From Sambucus nigra (Eukaryota; Streptophyta; Magnoliopsida; Dipsacales; Adoxaceae), in assembly GCA_949130495.1 (NCBI GenBank), contig OX422216.1, positions 96,789,967 to 96,853,966 of the forward strand: a stretch of 64,000 nucleotides of DNA, written 5' to 3'. A program made the translations under genes and the position numbers. The notes under the pieces are model-generated. The model made no database searches. It saw only the letters and a program-made list of their open reading frames with translations, and was not told where the DNA came from. Shown here in pieces: positions 1-10,120 of this stretch (the first letter of the stretch is position 1; each line of letters opens with the position of its first letter).

Positions 1-870
1 ACATCACCGGGTTATTTTAAATAACATAAGATATATGACAGAGCTTAATTTTCAGAAATTAAATATCTTAGCCATAGTATTTTTCATAATGAAAACTTTT
101 GGGAAGTTAAGTTAAAAAAACTTTTGAGGTTAATAGTACAGTAGGCGTGCACACTAGATGAGAGGTAAGAATTTCTCAAGAGAGTGTCTCATACTAACAT
201 GGTTGTTACATTGGCCTGTAAGCATTTTAAATACTTGCTAAACTATTTTTAAATTGTTTTACACTCGGGCTCTGACCGGTTTCCTGTTATTTCTTTTCTC
301 TTGTATATATATGTATATATTACAGGTGCCTAGCCACAGGGGCGTCATGCTTAGATTTCTTGGAACGGACGCGCTGCAGCTTATGTGTGAGTTACAGGCC
401 ATTGCTTAGATGAACTCGTTGACTGACTCTACTCTTATTTTTAGACCTTATTAGTTTGGGCTTGTGTCGCCCGTTCCTCTATTCAGTTTGGATTTTTATC
501 AGAGATTTATGTTCATTTATATTTCCTGTATTTGGTATTTTTAGGATTTAATTATTGCCAGGATGGTTTCATTTATAGTTTTAAACTGGTTTGGTTTATC
601 TACATGATTCAAATTCTTGTGTGCTCTTATCCATCCTTAGTATTTCTGAATTCTTAAACTGTTGGTTATTAAAAAGGTTTTCATGTTTGGATTCAAATAA
701 AATTGGAATTAAGGTTTTAAATTTTTTTGACACTTAGCTTAATTATTTAGGGTGTTTAAATTGTTAATTCTATTTTGCGACAGTGATGCTGAGAATGAAC
801 CAACCATTCACCTTATTTTTTTAATTTAATAAAGGACTGATCACCAGGTATTTAATTAGGCGGGGTGTCA
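1..870 (+). repeat. Element I 5' LTR, 3'-terminal part
   Basis: The sequence ends in GGCGGGGTGTCA directly before a primer-binding site. It aligns base for base with the last 870 bases of the 3' LTR (26963-27834), with roughly 45-50 substitutions by eye (5-6%). This is the most diverged LTR pair of the three nested elements, as expected for the outermost insertion. The rest of this LTR is outside the window. Confidence 0.9.
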
Positions 871-892
871 GAGGTTGTATCAGAGGATCAGG
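871..892 (+). other. Element I primer-binding site (tRNA-iMet type), decayed
   Basis: The bases after the LTR (TTGTATCAGAGGATCAGG) match the intact site TGGTATCAGAGCATCAGG of elements II and III with a few changes. Two LTR-end bases (CA) have been lost here. The site would prime minus-strand DNA synthesis. Confidence 0.75.
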
Positions 893-1044
893 TTCTAGTG
901 TCCTTTAGGATCTGTACGTCTTATCTTATTTCCAGCTTAGCCTAGTATTAGGAATGTTGTATTCATCTTTATGCGTTGGAAATTTGTGCTTTTGCGATTT
1001 GTCGATGTGAATGTTGAACTTATCCAGGTTATTTTAAACTTTCA

Positions 1045-1690
1045 GATGGTCCGTCAAGACGAAAAAGCTAATGCCATTGGTGAAGTTAATGAGCAAGAAT
1101 AGCTCACACCTCAGGTGTCTTCGAATAGGGTATCAATCGCCGAATTAGCAGGCATTGTGGCACAGGCAGTTACCACTGCAGTCTTACAGTACCAAAATTG
1201 CAGAATGCAGCTTAGAGGAGGCAAAAGACCTAGAGATATTAGTTAATTTGATATGAATAGAGTTGATAATTGTGCGAAGACACCAAAATCGCAGCAACAA
1301 GCTCCTCAAGACCAAAAGGCCATAAAGGTAGCAAAATTGACGTGGAGAGCCAAAAGCGTCAGGGCCAACAAAGTCGGGGTCAGAATGAAGTCACAAAAAG
1401 GTGTTTCAAATGTGGAATGGATGGCCATGAATGTCAATTTGGTTCGAATCAGATTGGAGAGAAACTCCAACCCGACCAGCAAGAAGTTTCAGGACTCTGC
1501 TATAAATGTGTGCGACCGGGTCACAAGTGGAGGGATTGTCCTCAACCTGACATCATTTTTCCTCAAGTTGCTCAACAAGGCAAAAAAGGTCAAGGAAAAG
1601 ACGAAACTAGACAACAGTGTAGTAAATGAGATAGCTTCGAGGTAGGTGCTTCAAATGTGTCAAGAATGGCCATAGATGTCAGGATTGACC
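1045..1690 (+). pseudogene. Element I gag remnant with repeated CCHC zinc knuckles
   Basis: An ATG directly after TTTCAG at 1045 aligns with the gag start region of element III. The first 17 codons end in a TAG, followed by a segment resembling III's IVAQAV gag motif. Most of the capsid region is missing. A knuckle-rich frame (1270-1629) then shows CFKCGMDGHEC (imperfect) and a perfect CYKCVRPGHKWRDC. A third knuckle-like unit follows at about 1640-1690 in another frame. The first and third units are near copies at DNA level, suggesting a tandem duplication of about 245 bp. Gag would package element RNA; this copy cannot make a complete protein. Confidence 0.75.
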
Positions 1691-1857
1691 AGAGGGGAAT
1701 AGGGCCCCACGGCAGCAGGGTGCCCGTAATAAACCGTAAAGGCCAGCTCTACCAGCCATCCCAGCAGTCTCTGTTCAGCAGGGGCAATTATAGTATGGAC
1801 GTGTCTAAAACGTCCACCAGGTAGCAGCACCTCAGGCACCAATCGCAATAGAAGGTA

Positions 1858-2215
1858 CGTTTCCTATACACGATGTTATGGGTCGAGTTTTATTTGGTAC
1901 TGGGGCGTCGCGCTATTTTATAGCTACTCATTTTGCACGAGCCTTAGGGCTATTAGACATGGCGAAGAGCACAGTATCGTGCATAGACTCACCATTGGGG
2001 AATGAGTATTTGATTTTCTTTATTTGACGGGGTGTAAATATAAGAGATTGGTAGCTTCATTTTTACCTGCGGACATGCTAGCGTTAGATATACGTGAGCA
2101 CAATGTCATTATTGGCATGCTAGATTTTCGGTAGGAGTATTATCTTTGCCATTTCGAGACATGAGACGTGTTTAGTGGCGATGCCTCGCCCAGAGGGAGG
2201 ATTAGCCAAGGCGAT
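1858..2215 (+). pseudogene. Element I retroviral-type aspartic protease remnant
   Basis: Translation gives GRVLFGTGASRYFIATHFA, clearly homologous to [19 protein letters not shown] in element III. The catalytic Asp of the DTG motif is replaced by Gly. Further parts match III's [18 protein letters not shown] and AMPRPEGG blocks with stops and frameshifts between them. The expected reverse transcriptase does not follow. Confidence 0.75.
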
Positions 2216-2507
2216 TGTCAAAGTAGAAGTATGACTTTTATCCTCGGAGGATGAGGCGTGTTTCATATGACACGAGCAAGTCACTACATTTGGTTTATTG
2301 CTAGAGTAGCATGTGAGACGAGTTTAATGCATAACTATAAACATTACTAATATGTGGATATTTTTCCCTAATGTAGCGGGAATATCGTTAGTGCTAACCG
2401 TGGAGGATAAATGGGTGTATTACTAGTGCTATATACTTTATTGAGAGTACTCGTTTTAATGATGTGATATACGAATATGATATTGTCTTAGTTACAACTT
2501 TATAGTA

Positions 2508-2702
2508 ATGGTTAGTACGATAGTAGGCAGTTATTGCAAGGCTATCAGAATGGTTGCATTAGTGCAGAATATTTTGTTCTGGCGAGACCTCACCTACGAG
2601 AGGGTCAGACTCGCACTTATATTATCTATTCTTGAGACTTTGGAGGGGATAGTGGGCTCGAGATATTCTATCCTGGTGTGTGTGGGGAATTTGTTATTAT
2701 GA
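2508..2702 (+). CDS. Short open frame conserved between elements I and II, unknown
   Basis: A 64-codon frame with a hydrophobic core (YCKAIRMVALVQ, LALILSILET, IVGSRYS). The same stretch in element II (9889-10092, minus) is also open for 67 codons and shares YCKAI, VALVQ, LALILSI and EIVGSRYS, with in-frame length differences near the middle. I do not recognise it. It may be a relic of a coding segment in the family's non-coding interior, or open in both copies by chance. Confidence 0.2.
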   Translation: MVSTIVGSYCKAIRMVALVQNILFWRDLTYERVRLALILSILETLEGIVGSRYSILVCVGNLLL

Positions 2703-3396
2703 TTCAGTACATGTTGGGTACTGTTGAGCGAAAATATTTATCTCATTATTATGTTTAGCACTCAAGACTTGGTGATAGGAAGAACACATTAACATATCTA
2801 TCCTTTAGAGATGTGAGAGTTAAGAGTTATACCCATATGTTTGGGGATAGGATTTTGAGAATCCCGATTGTATGTATTCAAGGTTTATGGAATGTGATTA
2901 CCACCAATACTGAACGATGGTGCAATTGCAGAAATGTTCTTTGTTAAGTGTAATTACGAGAGGAGATGTAACTTTCTGTCAAGAGACGGAATAAAGGGGT
3001 ACATGTCATGGACGGAGGGCCTAACGGATTTTGATAACCGACAATGCTAGGTAGTAGTGTATCGGGGGGTTCCTTGTTTGGATTTCACTTTGCGAGACAT
3101 CCCACGCATGAAACTTAGCGTAAGGTTGGAAATAGGGAGATGTTTGGTCATTAGTCCATGAGTTCGGTACCTCAGTCATAATAGGAGCAGGTAACTATAT
3201 CTATAAGTTGGAATTTGAATTATGATTTAAGTTCAGAGGAGCTGGTGGTGTGGTAAGAAAGTATTGAAAGTTTTGTTTTATCACCACGAGTTGAGGGGTG
3301 AAACGATGATGAAGAGGAATTTTAAAAATTTCGATTTCTAGGGTGATTGAGAATACCCAAGTGTTGTAACCGCGTTCTGAGCACAAAGGAAATAAA

Positions 3397-3675
3397 GAGT
3401 TGGGATGATTTTTAGTGTGGATTATTTGGGAACTATTTTTAATACAAGAGAGAAGAGTTGTATTTATTTTAATGTATAGAGCATTGGTGATTTATTTAAG
3501 TTGTTGTATTTATTCGAGAGAATTGTTGTACCTATTTGAAGAGATTTGAGATTAGTGGTTTCTCTTTTGTTGTTGTGGTATGTAGATGCTCTATACCTAG
3601 TACTTTGACAGATTTGGTTAGTTTTATCGATGAGTAGTGCGCCATTCGCTCTTCTCGGGCGGGCGGGGTGCTACA
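3397..3675 (+). repeat. Block homologous to the 3' end of element VI LTRs
   Basis: From AGTTGGGATGATTTTTAG to GCGGGGTGCTACAG the sequence follows the last 280 bases of the VI LTRs (47870-48107, 49365-49624, 50930-51193). Shared landmarks are TATAGAGCATTGGTGATTTA, AGATTAGTGG, AGATGCTCTATACCT and the GC-rich end. Element II holds the same block on the minus strand at about 8900-9200. The block was thus part of the I/II family before those copies inserted. Confidence 0.7.
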
Positions 3676-4269
3676 GAATGTGGACATCCTGGTTAGCTAA
3701 TGTTAGAATCGTCCGAGTTGTAGGGATGTGGGAATAAATGTGTGGAATATATGTTTGTGTGACTAACATAATGAGGTGGAAGTGGTAGAGTGGATTAAGC
3801 TTCGCGTGAAGAACTATGACCCATATATACGTGTGCTTTAGTAGCACACCCGGATTTGGTTAGAAGGCTGTGGGAAGCCATTTAAAAAGAGGGTATGCCT
3901 TGAGAAGGGTGGAATGTAAGTATTATGGAGAACACTCAGAATGGTGTTGTAATTAGTCAAATGTTGAGAGCGAATGACGCGTACAAAAAGTGAAGATGTT
4001 AGTATGGTATAAAAGGTTCGGAAGTGCACACCGTGGAGAGAAGTACATGGGTCGAAACTTTCAGTATACGCAAAGGAAAGAAGGGGAGTATTAAGTGTCA
4101 CTTGATGTGAGACATTACAAGTAGAAGTCGATAATGAGCGGGACATAGTGAGTAGCCTCCACGAGCACTATTCATAAATAGAATTCGATTGGAACAAGAG
4201 GAGAAACCAGAGAATTTTATGTTTATCGACAATTCCTAATGGAAGCGGCCGGTAAGGCCGATAAAGTTT

Positions 4270-4274
4270 CTTGG
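4270..4274. repeat. Target-site duplication of element II (left)
   Basis: CTTGG directly precedes the TGTGACACCCC end of element II. It is repeated at 23802-23806 after the other end. Element I sequence continues colinearly across the two copies. Confidence 0.9.
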
Positions 4275-7200
4275 TGTGACACCCCGCCTAATTAAATACC
4301 GGGCGATCACTCCTTTATTAAATTAAATCAAGGTGGACAGTTGGTCCATTCTTAGCATCACTGTCGAAAAATAAACTTTTCCAATTTAACACCCTAATTA
4401 ATTAAGCTAAGTGTCAAAAACATTTTCATACATACTTTCCAAATTTTATTTAAAGAAATCATTTATTTTATTAACAAAATTCAATAAGTAAGAATCACAC
4501 CATATTAAACTCTGCAACATAATCCAATTAAATTAATACATTCGACAATCGAATGCCAACATACGAAATCTAAAGTTACACATCCAAACTGAATAAATCC
4601 CATAGTAACAATACTGGAAATAATTGAAATACGAATGTCCAACAACAACGGAATAATGGAAAGATCTACACATGCCCAACTAGATGAAAGTACTAAAAGT
4701 GGATCCGAATGAACGAAGTCGTCTAATCAAGAGACCTGCAACTCCCACCTAAGCTGCAGCGCGTTCCTTCCAAGAGATCCTAAGCAAGACGCCCCTGTGG
4801 CTGGGCACCTGTAATACATACATATATATACAAGAGAGAGAGAGAGAAAAAGAAACGGGTCAGAGCCCGATAGTGTGTTTGATTTAAAATACGTTTAGCA
4901 AGTATTTAAATTGATATAGGCCAATGCAACAACATATTAGTGCGACACTCTCTTGAGAAATTCTCACCTCTCTTCTAATGTGCACACCTATCGCACTAAC
5001 CTTCCCACGGGTCTATCTCATCATATAACACGCTATTATTTCCCAATGGTTCAACTTATCTTATTTTACTCGTAAGATTCAAAATTTAACGATTCAATTG
5101 TTTGAAGATACTATTTCAATTAGTAACCAAAGTTCTCATTTTTACTTTATAAATCAATAAAGTTTTCCAGTGTCATATTATACTTTCTCAACACAAGTAT
5201 TTATAATTTGAGTTATCAACCACGTCCTACATATCACATCACAGTAGACAGTTCCAGATTTCATAATTTTCATATATATATTAACCACTCGTAAAATATA
5301 TATAAACCATAACAGCACCCCAAAGAAAACTATGGTGCGGGCATACTCTACTATCCAAACCCCATATCACTCACATTAAGGGGAATACAAATTCGGAATC
5401 ACTCTCGAATTGTATTAACACATACTCAAGCAATATTGAGATGAAGTATAGATTCCAAGTCCCTTAGGACCGTCTGAACTACCACTGCGATAGCCTGTAC
5501 CAAGGATATCTATACACAAAGAAGATAAGGCGAAGAATAGATTCCAAGTCTCTAAGAGGATGACACATGCCTGCGTCTCTTAGGACCGTCTGAACTATCA
5601 TATCACTAGCCTGTACCAAGGATATCTATCTTCTACGGTACAAGTCAATATCCCCCATAAAGGTCCCATCGAGATAAGACTGTCCCAGCGCGGAAACCTC
5701 AGGGATAGCAAGTAACGTGGGCATGATTTTCACACATAGATAGTATATGCATACATAATCATATAACTATACTAAGATTATCATATCAATACTGGGTAAA
5801 TTCTCAATTCCCATAATTACGTCATTCGCATTTATTTCACATTATATAGTTATCACGTATAACCATTTACATCTTACTTTAATTTGAGGAGCTTTTCCAC
5901 TTATTACATAACGCGTCATGGATTCTATCCTCCCAATTATAAAATTCAGTAGGTATACACATTTGTCCCCAAAGTAACTCTCTTACGTGACTCTCTCCCT
6001 TTAAATCATAAATTTACCGACCCTTATGTAGTTATCCCAAAATACAATCTTTGCCCGGCATCGAGGGTCCAAAAATCTATTCACATGTCCTACTGGTCTT
6101 CCCTATCTTCCAAAACATTTTATTAAGGATACCCAAGAATTACTTCACGATAAATTGAATTTAACTCAATTAAAAAGGGAAATAGGAGTCTGCCAGGAGG
6201 GGTCGATCGATCGAGGTTTGGGGCTCGATCGATCGAACCTTCGATCGATCGAAGCTCTGGGCTCGATCGATCGATCAAGCAGGTCTGAGAAATCTGCAGA
6301 ATTGCAGTTACGGGTTTCATCTCCAAACTTACACCAAATCCATATTTTCTAATCCCAATCGTCCCAAAATTGATACTACTAACCTTATATCATCATATCA
6401 GGTATTTTCAACGTAAAACATATCAATTTACATCACTAAACATGGATTAATCAAGCCATAATTCATTTAAAACTCAAGAACCCTAAAAATCTCTAACTCA
6501 TGATTCTAATATGTTTTATCCCAGAATTTCTTTCTTATTTACACCAAAATTTCGTGGGTTTTCTTTCTACATCACAAGAGACTTCCAGAATAAGGTTTAA
6601 GTCTTTACTATATGCAAATTCCTATCACAATTTGGGTTTTCTTCCATATATATCATCTCTAATTATTCCTAAACTAATATGGAAATTGCACCAACGAAAA
6701 TAGAAAGATAAACACTTGCCTGGGATTCTCGACGTTCTGATTTGTAGATGTTTTTGGTGTGGTTTCATAGCCCGTTGCGCGATCTACGCGTTGGTGGCGG
6801 CGGCGTGCAAACCGTTGAGTTTTGGCCCTTGAATTTGCTTGAGAGCTCTCTCCTCTCTTCTCCAATGGCCGTTCTAGGTTTTGGGAATTCTAACCCTAGG
6901 TGACAACCTCAATATCAGATATAGCCCCTCTAATTTTCGTGGGTTTAATTACCCAAAAATGTAAAAAGACCAAAATGCCCTCCCGGGTTACTAATTAGGC
7001 CTAAAAACGTCCCGAGACCCAAACTAAACCCCCGGGTACACTTTTCTGACTATCTCGACCCTTCTGGACGTGTTGGCGCACTCAAAACGATCATACGAAC
7101 AACTTATAAAATATTCACTTTTATTTATCAATAATTAGTCCCGACGCGACACGGGCGCGTCCCGACTCAAATTTCCAAAATCGTCATTTTATTCACTCGT

Positions 7201-7410
7201 GACATTCAATATAATCAATATCATATATTACTTTGCTCAATAGTAATATTCAACAAATTTCCCATAATTACTAACTCTCGTCACGTTAATAATTATAACA
7301 TAATTAATTTCCGGATTTTTATTAAATAATTAACTCACATTAAATTTAATAAATCCCCAAATTAATATTAATCCCCAAATTAATATAGCATAAAAATACG
7401 GCGTATTACG
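4275..7410 (-). repeat. Element II 3' LTR (complete, 3136 bp)
   Basis: In element sense it runs from TGTAATACGCCG-like (7410) to GGGGTGTCACA (4275). The outer base of the start is mutated: the plus strand reads ATTACG instead of ATTACA. It contains four CGATCGAT palindromes (6203-6287), a purine-rich leader-like block near 6700-6900, and tandem A/T-rich stretches. It is the full-length representative of this LTR family in the window. Confidence 0.88.
6203..6287 (-). promoter_or_regulatory. Cluster of four CGATCGAT palindromes in element II LTR
   Basis: Four units of CGATCGAT, spaced about 20-25 bp, each with a TC/GA flank. Similar clusters stand at the corresponding place in element I (25866-25931) and in both element III LTRs. 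A role as binding sites is inference; the repetition and conservation are seen directly. Confidence 0.45.
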
Positions 7411-9888
7411 TACTTCCCCCCTAATAACGGAATTTCGTCCCGAAATTCGGAAAATAAGGCATACCTGGTAAGAACAAATCTAGATATCCTTGTCAGTACG
7501 CAAATTATCTACATGGTACGGCGCTCAATCACTATAGGTTTTTCCTCACAACAACATTATTTTACATTCTTATTGAAGACACTTCACATTGTGCTCCCAC
7601 CCGACAACATTCGCATAGGTCATGCCTATACGTTATAATTCCTTATCTCACTATCATTAGGAGGCCGCACCTCACTACATGACAAACTACTCGTATTTAT
7701 TCATACACAAAAATCCCATTCTGAGAAGATCATACAAACATTCGACCACTCTTGACTGCCTAAAACAGTCGTGGAATTCCACCATAGATATCGGATATTT
7801 TCTCGACCGATCAAAAATTTTGATTATCTACTCTCCTCTAAACATACAGAAGGAGAATAGTCGAGGTTCTTCCATAACAAAACCTTAATAAGTACCTCGT
7901 ACGCGGCAAACAAGTATGAGTGCTTCTACAGAGCATGCTTGAAATCATCGTACCACGATTCCAAAATTTCCTTCACGTGGCACCACTAATCTTTAATCAC
8001 CATGCGCTTATTCCCTGGCTAAGGGTGATACATTCTACTCGAAATGAAATCTTATCTCCGATGGTTTCTGAAATCCCATTACAAAGGTGGGATTTACCAA
8101 TCTCATCCTGATTCAGAAATTTATACTGCACCGAACCATGCACTGGCGCGATCCTTCCTTTCAAAGGAAGTCTGGGGGCATACTAGTTAATATTGTAAGC
8201 CAGCCCAAAGGAATATCAATCACTTCCTCCTCGGCGACTTAATTCACATGTTCGGGATAAACCCTTGATCTTGTTTTGAGGATGGCAACCCATCCAAGAA
8301 CTTTACCGACTTTACCAACCTTTCCCAATTTCAGGAATTTTGATAAACACAAAATTCTTTGGTTGATTCTCCTCTTTCAACCAAACCTAACCTATGGGCA
8401 GTGCATGTAGAGACTACTCACTACGTCTCACTAAACATCGATTCTTCCCTTGAAATGTCTCATATTACGTGACACATAATACTCCCCTTCCTTTCTTGGT
8501 GTATGCCGAAAGTTCCGACCCGTGCTCTTCTCTTCACGAAGCGCACTTCTGTACCTCTTATACTATACTAACATCATTACTCTTTGTATGCGCAAGTCGC
8601 TCTCACACTTGACTAATAACAACTCCGCTCCGGGTGTGCTTCATAACAATTAAGTTCTACTCTATTCAAGGAATACCAATTCTTGAATGGCTTCCCACAG
8701 CCTTCCAATCAAGTTAGGGCGTGCTATTCTAATTACACACTTATGTACAGATTATCGCCCCTCATATGACGTTTAATCCACTTCACCACTTCCACTTCGT
8801 TATACTAGTCCCACAAACATACATTTCACACGTCTATTACCACGTCCCTTCGTCTCGGACTATTTTAACTGTAGTTAACCAAGATGCCCACATTTTTGCA
8901 ACACTCTGACCGCCCTGGGAGAGCGAACAGCGTGCTAATCATTTGTAGGACTAACTAAATTCAACGGAATAGAAGGAATAGTGCATTCAAATTCCATGAC
9001 GATGAAAGAGGAATAATAATTCTCAACCTTCCTCAGATAAGTACAAAAATTTTCCCAAATAGGTACAACAACCAAAATAAATCACTAACGCTCTATTCAT
9101 CAAAATAATTACAGGTCATCTCTTTTGTATAATAGAAAGTTATTTCCAGATAATACATGCTAAAAATCATTCCAACTCTTTATTCACCTTGTGTTCTGTA
9201 CGCGGTTATGACATTTGGGTACTCTCAATCACCCTAGAAATCAAAATTCTTAAATTCTCCTTATCATCGTTCCACCCCTCAACTCGTGGGAATAATTTTC
9301 AATGCTTTACTACCACATAAAAAATTTGCGGCTCCAATGACCTTAAAACAAAATGCAACTTCCAACTTACATACATAATTACTTGATTCCGTTTCGACCA
9401 GGGTATCGAACTCATGGAATAGTGACCAAACGTCTCCCTATTTCCAACCTTACGCTAAGTTTCATGCGTGGGATGTCTCGCAAAGCGAAATCCAAACAAG
9501 GAACCCCCCCGATACACTACTACCTAGCATTGTCGGTTATCGAAATCCGTTAGGTCCTCCGTCCATAGTATATACCCCTTTATTCCGTCCCTTGACAGAA
9601 AAGTTACAATTTCTCCCGTAATTATGCTTAACAAAGAACGTTTCACTAATTGCGCTATTGTTCAGTGTAGGTTGATGGTAATACATTCTATAAACCTCGG
9701 AAACATACGATCGGAATTCTCGAAATTCCCTTCCCTAATAATAAGGGTATAACTCTTATCTCCCACCTCTCTAAAGGATAAATATAACACTGCACTCTTC
9801 CTATCACTAAGTCCGGAGTGCTAAACATAATACTGAGTCAAACTTTTTCACTCAATGGTAAATCCCGATACATACGGAATTATACTGA

Positions 9889-10092
9889 TTACATTGGCAT
9901 CGAATATCTCGAGCCCACTATCTCCTCCGAAGTCTCTTGGATAGATAATATAAGTGCAAGTCCAACCTTCTTACAGGTAAAGCCTTGCCAAAACAAACAT
10001 AAAACATGTTGCACCAATGCAACTACTCCGATAGCCTTGCAATAAATGCCCACTATCATACTACCCAACATTTTAACAAAGATAATTATCAT
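9889..10092 (-). CDS. Short open frame, element II copy of the 2508-2702 frame, unknown
   Basis: 67 codons, with YCKAIGVVALVQ, LALILSIQETSE and EIVGSRYS shared with the element I copy. No known domain is recognised. Element III inserted about 30 bp beyond its start side. Probably a fossil rather than an expressed gene. Confidence 0.2.
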   Translation of the reverse strand: MIIIFVKMLGSMIVGIYCKAIGVVALVQHVLCLFWQGFTCKKVGLALILSIQETSEEIVGSRYSMPM

Positions 10093-10115
10093 ACTCGTGT
10101 ATCACATCACTACAA

Positions 10116-10120
10116 CAAGT
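10116..10120. repeat. Target-site duplication of element III (left)
   Basis: CAAGT precedes TGTGACACCCC at 10121. The identical CAAGT at 20458-20462 follows GGTGTTACA. Five bases is the usual length for Ty3/gypsy integrases. Confidence 0.95.

Larger units (their letters stand above)
2216..4274 (+). other. Element I internal region without recognisable coding sequence
   Basis: About 2 kb stand where RT, RNase H and integrase would be expected, but no motif of these enzymes can be read in any frame. The region is colinear with the reverse complement of element II (7411-10120 and 20463 onward). The two copies therefore share this non-coding interior, which suggests it was already present in a common, amplified ancestor. 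It contains a conserved short frame (2508-2702) and a block matching the 3' end of the element VI LTRs (3397-3675). Confidence 0.6.
7411..10120 (-). other. Element II internal region, 3' half, non-coding
   Basis: Starts with the PPT: reverse complement reads GGGACGAAATTCCGTTATTAG, then a G-run, then AAGTA. It continues colinearly with element I 23807-24752 and 2280-4274. No integrase, RT or chromodomain motif is readable. The GGACGAAATTCC tag before the PPT is typical of chromovirus 3' ends and shows descent from a coding element. The block matching the VI LTR end lies at about 8900-9200. Confidence 0.6.
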
